Part shown: one piece after another, positions 26,590-35,528 of the stretch
Numbering within the stretch: the first letter of the stretch is position 1
How the letters are laid out: each line of letters starts with the position of its first letter
Assembly: GCF_010994275.1 (NCBI RefSeq)
Contig: NZ_WMCD01000014.1
Location: 1 to 64,000, forward strand
Direction: 5' to 3'
From: Cyclobacterium jeungdonense
GTDB lineage: Bacteria; Bacteroidota; Bacteroidia; Cytophagales; Cyclobacteriaceae
Length of the DNA: 64,000 nucleotides
The notes under the pieces: model-generated
Seen by the model: the letters and a program-made list of their open reading frames with translations, nothing else
Told to the model about the DNA's origin: nothing
The model's database searches: none
Translations under genes and position numbers: made by a program

Positions 26590-28035
26590 ATGCCGCAACT
26601 TTTGATTTTTGTTCGTTTTCTTCTGATTGGATTGGTATTCATCCAGATAAGTTGTGTACGAAACCCCGTCACGGGTAAAAAACAACTGGTTCTGATGTCC
26701 GAAAAGCAGGAGATTCAGATGGGTAAAGAGTCCGATCCCGATATAATGGCTTATTTTGGCAGGTACGAGGATCCGGACTTGCAGGCCTTTATTACCGAAA
26801 AGGGAAATGAAATGGCGGCAGTTTCTCACCGGCCAAACCTGGACTATGAATTCAAAATTGTAGATTCGCCAGTAATCAACGCCTTCGCTGTACCGGGAGG
26901 GTTTGTGTATTTCACCCGGGGAATTATGGCGCATTTTAACAATGAGGCGGAGTTTGCAGGGGTGCTGGGCCACGAAATCGGCCATGTAACGGCCAGGCAC
27001 TCGGTCATACAGCAGCGCAATAATTTGCTGGGGCAGTTGGGAATGATCGCTGGTGTGGTGCTGGTACCTCAATTGTCAGAATTTATAGAACCCCTTTCCC
27101 AGGGCATGCAACTGGCACTGTTGAGTTTTGGCAGGGATGCCGAGCGCCAATCCGATGAATTGGGTGTGGAGTATTCTTCTAAAATTGGTTACGATGCGGT
27201 CGAAATGGCCGGGTTTTTTGAAACGCTGGAACGCAAGCAAGAACAATCCGGAGCCAGCGAAATACCCGAATTCCTATCCACTCACCCTTCTCCGGCCGAA
27301 AGAAATGAAACTGTGGCCCAATTGGCAGCAACCTGGAAGGAAAAGTTGAATCTGGAAGATACCGAGGTGAACCGGGAAGCGTATTTACGTCGAATAGAAG
27401 GCTTGGTGTACGGCGAAGACCCTCGCCAGGGATTTGTAGAAAATAGCGTTTTTTACCATCCCGAACTTAAATTTAGCTTTCCGGTACCCGGTGACTGGAA
27501 CCTTCAAAACTCCCCACAGCAGGTGCAGATGGCTCCCAAAAGCGGTGAAGCTGTCCTGACGATGACGCTGGCTTCCGGTACCAATTTCCGTGAGATGGCC
27601 GAGCAAATGGTGGAACAATACAAACTTGAGGTACTTTCTGTCAGCGAAGAAAAGGTCAACGGCCTTACTTCCCTTCAACTGCTGGCTGAGCAAAAACAGG
27701 AAAACGGTTCCGGCATCCGCTTGTTGGTTTATTTTATTCAACAAGGCGATCTTAGCTACCGATTGATGGGATTGGCGGAATCAGCCAACTATGCTACCTA
27801 CGAATCCGCTTTTCTTTCTACCATGAAAAATTTCAGAGAACTGAAAGAAGCGGACAAACTCAACCGGCAACCCGAACGGCTGCGCATCGTGACCCTTTCC
27901 CGAAACACCACCCTGGAGCAAGCATTGAAAGCGCAAGGTTTTTCCGATGCACGCCTGGAAGAACTGGCCATCTTAAACGGAATGGACCTTAATGAATCCC
28001 TCAGTGCAGGAAGCTTAATTAAGGTTCCAAAATAG
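26590..28035 (+). CDS. M48 family metallopeptidase lipoprotein (BepA/LoiP-like)
   Basis: A 481-residue M48 protease with lipobox-like FIQISC near residue 22, so membrane-anchored in the periplasm. The zinc motif is H128-E-I-G-H132 with third ligand E185 (GRDAERQSDELGVEY). The 130-residue C-terminal extension contains a beta-rich domain (FHPELKFSFPVPGDWNLQN in the long form) and ends with a LysM-like segment (LAILNGMDLNESLSAGSLIKVP). The family degrades misfolded outer-membrane proteins or processes lipoproteins. The start is ATG 26590. No terminator was clearly seen, and the next genes are convergent on the minus strand. Confidence 0.9.
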   Translation: MPQLLIFVRFLLIGLVFIQISCVRNPVTGKKQLVLMSEKQEIQMGKESDPDIMAYFGRYEDPDLQAFITEKGNEMAAVSHRPNLDYEFKIVDSPVINAFAVPGGFVYFTRGIMAHFNNEAEFAGVLGHEIGHVTARHSVIQQRNNLLGQLGMIAGVVLVPQLSEFIEPLSQGMQLALLSFGRDAERQSDELGVEYSSKIGYDAVEMAGFFETLERKQEQSGASEIPEFLSTHPSPAERNETVAQLAATWKEKLNLEDTEVNREAYLRRIEGLVYGEDPRQGFVENSVFYHPELKFSFPVPGDWNLQNSPQQVQMAPKSGEAVLTMTLASGTNFREMAEQMVEQYKLEVLSVSEEKVNGLTSLQLLAEQKQENGSGIRLLVYFIQQGDLSYRLMGLAESANYATYESAFLSTMKNFRELKEADKLNRQPERLRIVTLSRNTTLEQALKAQGFSDARLEELAILNGMDLNESLSAGSLIKVPK

Positions 28036-28220
28036 GAACACCGAAGTTTACATTTGATTCAAAGAATTCAAATTCGGTTTACGTCTCCATCATTCGTTTT
28101 CTAATTTCTGCGTTTAAGAAAAATTAAGTCTCGCAATGACGATATTGACGGTTTTATACAGAAAATTAGGTCAAACTCAGGCTTAATTTCCGTCCTTATA
28201 GCTGGGCAGTTGATAGCCCG

Positions 28221-28505
28221 TTATTTTGTTAATCTAATTTTCTGTGGACTGGTTTTAGGAATACGTTCAATTAGGTTCCTGGCTTCTAGGTCAAGTTTCA
28301 CCGAAACTACATACCATGTAACTTTGCCATCAAAGGAATCGGTTAGTTTAGCTACTGCTAAGTCGGTTAATTCGGAAAAGCTGATTTCTTTGTATTCTTG
28401 TAACGTCTCGATAATGAAATTTTTGATAGGGTCGTACCTTCGTTTCAGGATGTTTACTCCTTTTTTTCCTTGAGGATGAAGGGTCATTATTTTTTCTTCA
28501 TTCAT
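28221..28505 (-). CDS. DUF6958 family small protein
   Basis: A 94-residue protein starting MNEEKIMTLHPQGKKGVNI, then KRRYDPIKNFIIETLQEY, SFSELTDLAVAKL and KVTWYVVSVKLDLEARNLIER. The pattern (HPxGKxGVNI plus a winged-helix-like C-terminal half) matches DUF6958 as I recall it. The function is unknown; the fold suggests a small nucleic-acid-binding winged helix. It lies 44 bp after the BamE-like gene on the same strand and may be co-transcribed. Confidence 0.6.
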   Translation of the reverse strand: MNEEKIMTLHPQGKKGVNILKRRYDPIKNFIIETLQEYKEISFSELTDLAVAKLTDSFDGKVTWYVVSVKLDLEARNLIERIPKTSPQKIRLTK

Positions 28506-28549
28506 GGGAGTAGGTATTAAACGTACAATGCCAATTTACAAAGTTTTTT

Positions 28550-28864
28550 TTATTCCCTGAATTCATTTTGAGGTAATAATTCCCGATACCATTCCTCCAA
28601 CTCATTATTTTTAAACACAAAAAGGTAAAACTCGTCGTCATGTGGAAAGTTTCGATAGGATAGGATTTCGACAGGAACGCCGTCTTCCATCCGTTTCTCT
28701 GCAATGGTATACGCGTTTCCCAGTATTTCAGTGACCTGTTCCTTAGACATCCCCAGTTCAAGTGCTTCCATATTATAGCTTCTTAGCGAAGAGAAGATAC
28801 CGGGTGCGCAGGAGGATAATGCGATGAGTAATACTAATGGGAAAATGAGTGGCTTTAATCTCAT
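28550..28864 (-). CDS. BamE/SmpA-like lipoprotein
   Basis: A 104-residue lipoprotein with lipobox ALSSC at about residue 19. The mature domain has the BamE/OmlA (SmpA) signature: LELGMSKEQVTEILGNAYTI, a helix-capping motif, then EILSYRNFPHDDEFYLFVFKNNELEEW. BamE-like domains act in outer-membrane protein assembly or bind cell-envelope partners. Here the gene is between MltF and the DUF6958 gene rather than at a bam locus, so it is a paralogue of uncertain job. Confidence 0.7.
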   Translation of the reverse strand: MRLKPLIFPLVLLIALSSCAPGIFSSLRSYNMEALELGMSKEQVTEILGNAYTIAEKRMEDGVPVEILSYRNFPHDDEFYLFVFKNNELEEWYRELLPQNEFRE

Positions 28865-29027
28865 AATTTGACTTTTAGAAATGTAGGGAACCGTTCCCTT
28901 TATTTATGACGGAAAATTAAGGGTTTCGGAGTAAGTTTCCATTCGTAGTGTGGTTCTTTTAAGGAAAAATAACAAACCAAATCTACGCTCATCCCTTCGA
29001 TTTGTGCCTGATTTTCGTACGTGTCGT

Positions 29028-30473
29028 TTAAAGCTCTATAAACTTCTTATAGTGCTCATACCGTAAAAATATGTCCCGTACATAATGGTAGGGCTCTGCT
29101 CCTCTCACAAAGCCATTTCTCACCACCTCATCATGGTAGTATTTTTTATCGGCTAGCTTTAAAATATATTCTTCTACATTTTCGTCCCATACATTCGGGT
29201 CTTTGCCATGCTTTTCCGCCAGGCGCATGGCATCAAATACATGTCCTGCGCCACAATTGAAGGCAGCCAGCGTAAATTTGACTTGCTGAATAGAATCTTC
29301 TACCGCTTCAAAGTAATCGCGCATCCTGCTCAAATACTTCACCCCGCCGCTTACATTTTGCTCCGGATTAAGACTATTTGTGACCCCCACTTCCTTTGCC
29401 GTGGCAGGCATGAGCTGGATTAATCCGCTAGCTCCTACCCAGGATTCAGCCCGGGGATCAAATCGTGATTCCTGATACACCTGAGAGCAGAGGAAACGCC
29501 AATCCCATCCAATTTTTGGAGCATTGGCCTTAATGATGTCATCGTATTGGCTGATTTTATTGCCGTTTTTGCTGTATAGGTCGCTTTGAATTCTGCCCCG
29601 AAAGGATTTGGTGTTTTTGAAATACTTATTGTAAATCACGTAATAATCATCGCTCTTTTTCTCTTCAGCTATCCATTGGTTGATGGCCCGAAGCAATTCA
29701 GGCGAATTCTGCCTTACCGCCCAGGCGATGCGTTGCGAAAAGGAAATCCGGGTATCTATATGGAGTATCGGATAATAGGTTTTGTTGATGGCTGCAATAT
29801 TATAATCGGCGACGGTTCTTTCGATTTCCCCATCGACTACCATTCGGATGATTTCATCAGTAGCAATGTTTCCATCAATGTGGGTTATTGGGATTTCGGC
29901 ACCAATTTCATCCTGCAGGTTTTGAAGTCGTTGCGAATAGGAGGTGTTTTCTCTTACCCAAACGGTATCATCTTCCAATTCCAGCGTATTTGAAATGACT
30001 TCCTTATCAATTTTGTAGCCGGGAAGGGAGCGCCAGTTTTCGGGCATCCGCTGTACCAGCGCCTGGTGGGTGACGTAATGGTTTTCGGTGAAACTCACCA
30101 ATTGTTTTCTTGGCTCGGTAATCGTAAGACCGTAGGCAATCAAGTCGCCCTCGCCGTTGTTCAACATATCAAACAGGTCATCGATGTCTTCCGCGATGGT
30201 AATTTGCAATTCCAGGTCCAGATGCTCCGCCAGGCGAGACAATAACTCGTACTCAAAACCCATGGGCATCCCTTTATACAGAAAATAGCTCGTAGAACTA
30301 TAGATGGTGATGGCATGCAGCACGCCATCTTCTTTGATGCTCTCCAGGTCTTTTGAAACGTTATAAGGTACCAGATCCGGTTCTATCACCTGCTCTCCTT
30401 CATTGGAAGTTTGGGAACAGGCAGCCAAAATCAGTAACAAGACGATGATTAAAGTATTCTTTCGTAGGTCCAT
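29028..30473 (-). CDS. mltF: Membrane-bound lytic murein transglycosylase F-like
   Basis: A 481-residue lipoprotein (lipobox LAACS near residue 19) with the two-domain MltF layout. Residues about 40-270 are an extracellular solute-binding (SBP3) domain that senses peptide ligands (VLHAITIYSSTSYFLYKGMP, ITIAEDIDDLFDMLNNGEGD). Residues about 310-480 are a family 1E soluble-lytic-transglycosylase domain. The catalytic glutamate lies in VYQESRFDP, followed by GASGLIQLMPATAKEVGV and AAFNCGAGHV. It would cleave peptidoglycan glycan strands to form 1,6-anhydroMurNAc ends, gated by the regulatory domain. It is attached to the outer membrane on its periplasmic face. Confidence 0.9.
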   Translation of the reverse strand: MDLRKNTLIIVLLLILAACSQTSNEGEQVIEPDLVPYNVSKDLESIKEDGVLHAITIYSSTSYFLYKGMPMGFEYELLSRLAEHLDLELQITIAEDIDDLFDMLNNGEGDLIAYGLTITEPRKQLVSFTENHYVTHQALVQRMPENWRSLPGYKIDKEVISNTLELEDDTVWVRENTSYSQRLQNLQDEIGAEIPITHIDGNIATDEIIRMVVDGEIERTVADYNIAAINKTYYPILHIDTRISFSQRIAWAVRQNSPELLRAINQWIAEEKKSDDYYVIYNKYFKNTKSFRGRIQSDLYSKNGNKISQYDDIIKANAPKIGWDWRFLCSQVYQESRFDPRAESWVGASGLIQLMPATAKEVGVTNSLNPEQNVSGGVKYLSRMRDYFEAVEDSIQQVKFTLAAFNCGAGHVFDAMRLAEKHGKDPNVWDENVEEYILKLADKKYYHDEVVRNGFVRGAEPYHYVRDIFLRYEHYKKFIEL

Positions 30474-30556
30474 AAGCTATACATTATATGGAAATAAATG
30501 AATTAAGCAAGGAATTGTTTAAATAATTGCCTTATTTTCCTCTTAGAAAGGTGGGG

Positions 30557-30722
30557 TTTTAGCACCTAATATCATTGAATGAAATTATTACAAATTTAAA
30601 ATACTCAAAAAAAATCCCCCTTGCCCCCTTAAAAAGGGGGATTTAGTTCAAGTTGGGCTTTTGGGTCCGTTTCTTCCGTTGCAATTTGATACGGAACCTG
30701 GTAGCAGCCATTTATTGGTTTA
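30557..30722. repeat. 166-bp direct repeat, copy 1
   Basis: Runs from TTTTAGCACCTAA through CAAATTTAAAATACTC, the hairpin AAATCCCCCTTGCCCCC / GGGGGATTT, GTTCAAGTTGGGCTT, CCGTTTCTTCCGTTGC and GATACGGAACCTGG. A near-identical copy starts at 30903. Both lie in the 629-bp gap between mltF and the dienelactone hydrolase gene, where no gene is visible. Confidence 0.85.
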
Positions 30723-30902
30723 GCCCTACCTGGTAGCGTCAACTATTCAGAATGAAGAAGTCTGAATGGATATCCTTTAACCGGGCGGAGAAATCTCCTG
30801 GGTAATATCGTAATCGCTAATCCGTACGTGTCCAAATCTTATATGTCTTAAATCTAAGGTACAAAGGGGTAAGATCCTGACCCGACTAGGCGTCGATAGG
30901 GA

Positions 30903-31070
30903 TTTTAGCGCCTAACTATCATTAAATTAAATTATTACAAATTTAAAATACTCAAAAAAAAATCCCCCTTGCCCCCTTAAAAAGGGGGAATTAGTTCAAG
31001 TTGGGCTTTTAGGTCCGTTTCTTCCGTTGCAATTTGATACGGAACCTGGTTGCAGCCATTTTTTGGATTA
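30903..31070. repeat. 166-bp direct repeat, copy 2
   Basis: Same order of blocks as the copy at 30557-30722, with scattered substitutions (for example TAGCGCCTAAC for TAGCACCTAA). The spacing between copy starts is 346 bp. The C-rich hairpin inside is also present alone at 6591-6625. Confidence 0.85.
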
Positions 31071-31102
31071 GTAGCATCTACCCGTAAGCATTGACCCTTG
31101 CC

Positions 31103-31990
31103 CTAGCCCAATTTTTCTTTAAAGAAATCGATGGTCCGTCCCCAGGCCAGTTTGGCCGCAGCCTCGTCGTAGCGGGGCGTGGAATGGTTGTGAAAACCGT
31201 GATTTACGTCTGGATACATAAAGGCCTGGTATTCCTTATCATGGGCTTTCAGTTCCTTTTCGTAATCCGGCCAGCCGGCATTTACCCGTGTATCCAGCCC
31301 GGCAAAGTGCAGCATCAGCGGTGCCTGTATCTGTGGCACTTCTTCTGCGGTGGGCTGTCCTCCATAGAAAGGGACCGAAGCTCCAAGGTCCGGCACGCGC
31401 ACGGCCATCATATTGGAAATCCAGCCTCCAAAGCAGAACCCCACCACACCGGCTTTGCCCGTGCAATGTTCATGGTTCTTCAGCATTTCGTAGCCGGCAA
31501 TAAAATCCTGCAACATGTCCTCCCGATCTCTTTTGGACTGCATGGTACGGCCTTCGTCATCCGATCCCGGGTAGCCGCCCAAAGGCGTCAAGGCATCCGG
31601 GGCAAAGGCGATAAAGCCATCCAATGCTGCCTGATGAGCGGTGTCTTCGATATAGGGGTTCAGGCCGCGGTTTTCATGCACCACCAATATGCCCGGTAGG
31701 GGACCGCTTTGGTCCTTGGGTCGGGTGAGCAGTCCTTTCATGGTGCCGGCACCCTTGGGCGAAGAGTAGGTCACGTATTCCGAGATCAGTCGGGGATCGT
31801 CCTGTGTATAGCGCCGGGCAGCGGCGTAATTAGGCATCAGGTAGCCCATAATGGCCGATACGGTCAGCCCGCCTACGGCAAACTTGGACAGGCGCTGCAC
31901 AAAATCCCTGCGCTCAATGCGGCTATGCGCATAATCGTCGTACAGGTCAAAAACTTCCTGGTCCAGGTCTTTCTTATCAATTGGTTTCAT
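31103..31990 (-). CDS. Dienelactone hydrolase family protein, Tat-type N-terminus
   Basis: The start at 31990 ([14 protein letters not shown]) gives 295 residues; a longer frame to 32128 has an unnatural arginine-rich lead. Near residues 27-55 a twin-arginine-like signal appears ([16 protein letters not shown] then hydrophobic), so export is likely. The alpha/beta-hydrolase domain shows the DLH set: elbow VVGFCFGGW with the nucleophilic cysteine, aspartate in GLDTRVN and histidine in NHGFHNH, plus the early [12 protein letters not shown]. Family members hydrolyse dienelactones, but many act on other esters. The exported, Tat-type form is common in this phylum (from recall). The substrate is unknown. 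Confidence 0.85.
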   Translation of the reverse strand: MKPIDKKDLDQEVFDLYDDYAHSRIERRDFVQRLSKFAVGGLTVSAIMGYLMPNYAAARRYTQDDPRLISEYVTYSSPKGAGTMKGLLTRPKDQSGPLPGILVVHENRGLNPYIEDTAHQAALDGFIAFAPDALTPLGGYPGSDDEGRTMQSKRDREDMLQDFIAGYEMLKNHEHCTGKAGVVGFCFGGWISNMMAVRVPDLGASVPFYGGQPTAEEVPQIQAPLMLHFAGLDTRVNAGWPDYEKELKAHDKEYQAFMYPDVNHGFHNHSTPRYDEAAAKLAWGRTIDFFKEKLG

Positions 31991-32280
31991 GGATATGTAG
32001 TTTGGTTTGAAGAGTCTATAACGAGCCCGGCGGCGGCGCGATCGGACGTGTTCCGCGGAAATGGCGCAGGATGGATATAAATGCCTTTTTGTATTGTATG
32101 TCCTGCCCAATTTCAACATTCGAAGCATGTGTTTAAGTTACCCTATTTTTCCGAAAATAAGGTAAAAAGCCGGCGAAACTTTTCTTTTAGGGAGGGATAT
32201 CCAATAATAAAAACAGGGAGGGATTTTGGATCCCCCTCCTTTCTTCCATTTCTTAAAAGATCATTTTGTGGGTGAGTTTT

Positions 32281-33921
32281 TTAATTTACCCTTTCAAAAA
32301 GGATGTTTTTCACCGTGCCTTCCGATGCCACCTCAAAATACATGATTTCCTCCTTATTTTTTCCATGAAAACTGTATTTCGTTCTTCTATTCGCCCCAAA
32401 TACACCCTTTTGTCCCTCGGTGAGGACCAGGCGATGGTTGGGGTACGTTAAGACCAGTTGCTGATCGATTACTTCTAGCACATAGGTCACATCCAGTTCT
32501 TTGGAATAGTAGTTCCCTGCATAGATTTCCAGATGCTGATTGGGCAGATCCGCTAGCTGGATCCTCTCAAAATAAAAAATGGCACCGCCAAAATCTACCT
32601 GTAGGTCATCATCAGCATCTTCTTGTCCAAAGGCGTAGGTAATATACGGATTGTCGATTCTGGAGAATCGATTCGGGCCTTCCGGAATGAGGGGTGTCCC
32701 GGTACTGCCCCTACTGCTAACCGCTTTCAAGGTATCGTTCTCCACATAAATCGCCATGCGCAAATCGCTGTTTAATTCCTGGTACGTTCCGGTATACGCG
32801 TTTAACGCTGCTGCCGAATGTTGGGTGAAAGTTGCCTTTTGACCGGCTTCCGTTGGTTCCTGCACAAACAGGTCCAGGATTTGGTAGGAGAAATTGACGG
32901 CATTGATGTTTTCGTCGTTTGCAAATACCACCACCGCCAAATTCAGTGCCGGCACGGCGATAAATTGGCTGCGCATGCCCCGATCTCGCCCACTGTGATT
33001 GTAGGTGGTAAGTGTCTTATAGGGAGAAACGAATAGTCCCCTGCCATAGCTCATCCGTTCTCCATTATTCAAGGTATCCCGTTGCGTAAGGAAATCTTTC
33101 AGGTAGGAAAAATCATGTGCAGGGTTCAGGAATAGTTCCGACCAGCGGAGCATATCGGGAATGGTACTTTCCATGCCTCCGGCTCCTACGCAAAGGGTGA
33201 GGGATTTGGGTTGGTTGTATCCCTTGTCCGTGGCAAAATAGGGATAGGCCCGGTTGGGGACAAGGGTTTCCAGATCATGGATAAAAAACGAATGTTCCAT
33301 ATCCAGGGGGTCGAAAAGTTCTTTCTTTGAAAACTCATGCAGGTCCATCCCGGATACCCTTTCCACGATCAAGACAAGTAAAACATAGTTGGTGTTGGAA
33401 TAAAGCATCTTTTCGCCCGGGGCGTTATTGGTCCCTTTTTGCCGGAACATCAGCGCCTGAATCATTTCATTGGTGTAGCCCCGATGGCTGTAGTCAAAGC
33501 CTTTTAAATCCAGTAGCACGTTGTGGTTTCGGAGTCCACTGGTATGGTTGAGCAAATGCTTTATCCGGATCGTGTCCCCATAAAACGCCAATTCCGGGAT
33601 ATACTTCCTTACATCCTCCTCTATGGATAATTTCCCCTGCTTCTCCAAAATACCGATGCAGGCGGCTGTAAATTGTTTGGTAACCGAGGCCAGCCCAAAA
33701 ACGGTGGAATCATTGAATGGAAGCTGGTATTCCAGGTTCATACTTCCTCTGCTGCTATGGTATAGCAGTTGCCCGTCTTTTACCAGGCCAACAGTTACTC
33801 CGGGATGTGATTCCTCCGGTACTGCTTCCATTAACAGCGCATCGATGCTGTTTTTAACTGGACTTTGGGCATGTACCTGAACAGCCGTAAGTATCCATAA
33901 TAAGAGGTAGAAGGATTTCAT
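32281..33921 (-). CDS. Serine hydrolase, beta-lactamase/DD-peptidase class C fold
   Basis: A 546-residue secreted enzyme (signal peptide ending VHAQ at 19). The penicillin-binding fold shows S79-V-T-K82 as the nucleophile motif, Y174-S-N176 as the second box and an HSGRD segment as the third box. The last 190 residues are an extra domain with beta-rich repeats (LEIYAGNYYSKELDVTYVLE), typical of the long Bacteroidota members. Substrates range from D-amino-acid peptides to beta-lactams and esters, and cannot be told from sequence. It follows the PadR/membrane-protein pair by 51 bp on the same strand and may be part of their transcript. Confidence 0.85.
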   Translation of the reverse strand: MKSFYLLLWILTAVQVHAQSPVKNSIDALLMEAVPEESHPGVTVGLVKDGQLLYHSSRGSMNLEYQLPFNDSTVFGLASVTKQFTAACIGILEKQGKLSIEEDVRKYIPELAFYGDTIRIKHLLNHTSGLRNHNVLLDLKGFDYSHRGYTNEMIQALMFRQKGTNNAPGEKMLYSNTNYVLLVLIVERVSGMDLHEFSKKELFDPLDMEHSFFIHDLETLVPNRAYPYFATDKGYNQPKSLTLCVGAGGMESTIPDMLRWSELFLNPAHDFSYLKDFLTQRDTLNNGERMSYGRGLFVSPYKTLTTYNHSGRDRGMRSQFIAVPALNLAVVVFANDENINAVNFSYQILDLFVQEPTEAGQKATFTQHSAAALNAYTGTYQELNSDLRMAIYVENDTLKAVSSRGSTGTPLIPEGPNRFSRIDNPYITYAFGQEDADDDLQVDFGGAIFYFERIQLADLPNQHLEIYAGNYYSKELDVTYVLEVIDQQLVLTYPNHRLVLTEGQKGVFGANRRTKYSFHGKNKEEIMYFEVASEGTVKNILFERVN

Positions 33922-33972
33922 TTTGGTAGGTGTTTATCTGGTTTTCTAAGAAGGGAGGAATCCAGGCAGGTA

Positions 33973-34584
33973 TTAGGTTTCTGACTGACTTGCTTTAAAC
34001 ATTCGGAAGAAGAAAAAGGGGAGAAAGCCCAGGCCAAAGAGCAAAAAGCCCAGCCCCAGCAACACACCGGCCCCTTGTAAATGAAGTAATTTGAAAAGGC
34101 ATGCCGCAATCAATACCATACCACTCAGGGAGCCCACTATCCATTGGAGTTTTCCGGAAAGGTGTAAAAACAGCCTGTTTTTGAGTTTGTTTACCAGTAA
34201 CAAGGGCAGGAAAACAAAGGCAAAACCCAACATGCCCGCATATAGGAACGAAGTAGCCCCCGGCAAAGACATGATTTTAAAAAAGGTGCCGAGGGTAGTC
34301 GAAAGGGCAAACACATAGCCTGAAAGGTAGGTGCATTGGTTTAGGAGCAGGCGTTTTTTATGGTTGAGAAGATAAAGGGTTTCCTCTTGTATTTCTCCAA
34401 ATCCATTGGGCGCGATTTGCGCATAGGCGGCTTGAAAGGCATTTTCAAAGGATTTCCCATTTTGCATTTCAGCCTCGACAATGCAACAAAAATGGTCGAT
34501 CAGGTCATCCTGCAATGCTTTGTTGGCAATTTCACTGTGCCGAATGGCCCGGCTGATGATGGAAAGTTGTTGCTCGGAAATCAT
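33973..34584 (-). CDS. Four-helix membrane protein of a PadR module
   Basis: A 203-residue protein. The cytosolic N-terminus (about 80 residues) contains helical segments such as AIRHSEIANKALQDDLIDHF and MQNGKSFENAFQAAYAQIAP, a pattern seen in PadR-linked membrane proteins of the DUF1700/DUF1129 style. Four transmembrane helices follow (about 86-106, 111-131, 147-167 and 172-192). Its ATG overlaps the stop of the PadR gene (ATGA), so expression is coupled. It is probably the effector or target of that regulator; no enzymatic motif is visible. This is a common Bacteroidota pairing (from recall). Confidence 0.7.
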   Translation of the reverse strand: MISEQQLSIISRAIRHSEIANKALQDDLIDHFCCIVEAEMQNGKSFENAFQAAYAQIAPNGFGEIQEETLYLLNHKKRLLLNQCTYLSGYVFALSTTLGTFFKIMSLPGATSFLYAGMLGFAFVFLPLLLVNKLKNRLFLHLSGKLQWIVGSLSGMVLIAACLFKLLHLQGAGVLLGLGFLLFGLGFLPFFFFRMFKASQSET

Positions 34585-34928
34585 ACCGCTGGAGTGGTTT
34601 TCGTGTCGGTAAAGATGATTTTGTGTAGCGTGTCCATAAAGTCGGCCAACTCCTGCACGGCCATTTTCTGCTCGCCTTTTCCTTTGGGTGTCAGGGTATA
34701 GTACTTTCGTACCCTTTTCCCGATGGTGACTTCTTCCGTCGTGACCATCCCGTCGCTTAGCAGCTTATGCAAGATAGGGTAGAGGCTACCATCTTTGATC
34801 AGGATTTTTCCTTCCGAAATGCCCTTTACTTTCTGGCAGATTTCGTACCCGTACATTTTTCCGTTTTCTTCCAGGAGCTTTAAGATGATGACCCCCAGGG
34901 TGCCTTTTAACAATTCTTTTGAATACAT
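34581..34928 (-). CDS. PadR family transcriptional regulator
   Basis: The start at 34928 (MYSKELLKGTLGVIILKLL) gives a 115-residue PadR protein; an upstream ATG at 34973 lies beyond the operator and is rejected. The winged helix reads GKMYGYEICQKVKGISEGKILIKDGSLYPILHKLLSDGMVTTEE, followed by the wing RKYYTLTPKGKGE and a short dimerisation helix ending QELADFMDTLHKII. PadR proteins repress their own operon through a short palindrome; ATACATC-N7-GATGTAT sits ten bases upstream of the start. The inducer is unknown. Downstream genes overlap (membrane protein) or follow closely (serine hydrolase). Confidence 0.9.
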   Translation of the reverse strand: MYSKELLKGTLGVIILKLLEENGKMYGYEICQKVKGISEGKILIKDGSLYPILHKLLSDGMVTTEEVTIGKRVRKYYTLTPKGKGEQKMAVQELADFMDTLHKIIFTDTKTTPAV

Positions 34929-34937
34929 AGGGCAAAT

Positions 34938-34958
34938 ATACATCATAATACGATGTAT
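34938..34958 (-). promoter_or_regulatory. Palindromic PadR operator candidate
   Basis: ATACATC-N7-GATGTAT, perfect 7-bp arms, ten bases upstream of the padR-like start. Its size and place are right for a PadR dimer and for autorepression. Confidence 0.6.
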
Positions 34959-35043
34959 CAAATTAAAAGGCATAATTTATTACACCATTTCAAAAATGCG
35001 TCGCGTCTATAGGGGGATGTTTGCTTGAGATGAAAGTTGAAAA

Positions 35044-35157
35044 TTAGGCCACGCTTTGATTGTACAGGTGCTCCTGGAATTCGATATACAGCTTGGGTAA
35101 TTCCCCAAAAAGGTCGCTAAGAAATTCCTCTGATGAAATGGGTTTGCCATCTGCACT
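35044..35157 (-). pseudogene. Orphan fragment resembling HsdR C-terminal region
   Basis: A 37-residue open stretch without a start codon, preceded in frame by TAG, reads SADGKPISSEEFLSDLFGEL then PKLYIEF. The DGKPxSxEEFLxxLFGxLP pattern resembles the C-terminal part of type I restriction R subunits. It is too short for proof. If right, a restriction locus has been lost here. Sequence up to 35309 holds nothing else that I recognise. Confidence 0.35.
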
Positions 35158-35309
35158 CTAAAAGGAAGTGGAAACCATGGGATTGATCGCTCTTTTCTTT
35201 CGGTTTCGTAGCTTGATGTTAACTCGTCTTTTGCGGGATTTTGCCTCGGCTGTTTCATCGGAAGCTACCGATTTTTCCGGATAAGGGATGTTTCCAAGCG
35301 ATTGCCTTT

Positions 35310-35528
35310 TTAGAGAATACCTCCTCCCAGGACCAATCGGATAATTCCTACCACCACCGCGATGCCACATAACACCATGCCTTCATTGGATTTCCCGATT
35401 GCGCTGATGATCAGGCCGAGAATGGCGAAAGGGATATTGATCCAATTAAACCAACCCAAAAGCGGGATAAATCCCAGCAACATACCCAAGGCGGCCAGTA
35501 CGCCAAGGATTAATCCAACTGTTTTCAT
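35310..35528 (-). CDS. Small two- to three-helix membrane protein
   Basis: A 72-residue, almost entirely hydrophobic protein: helix VGLILGVLAALGMLLGFIPL, a GWFNWINIPFAILGLIIS helix, a short charged loop SAIGKSNEG, and helix MVLCGIAVVVGIIRLVLGGG. The glycine spacing and central GWxNWIxxP motif are typical of small conserved membrane proteins in Bacteroidota whose role is unknown. The gene stands alone. The coding look (no rare residues, sensible ATG) supports it despite the small size. Confidence 0.65.
   Translation of the reverse strand: MKTVGLILGVLAALGMLLGFIPLLGWFNWINIPFAILGLIISAIGKSNEGMVLCGIAVVVGIIRLVLGGGIL

Noticed and set aside
30557-31070. Insertion sequence bounded by the 166-bp direct repeats
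   Set aside because: The segment between the copies has no transposase frame and the repeats lack terminal inverted repeats.
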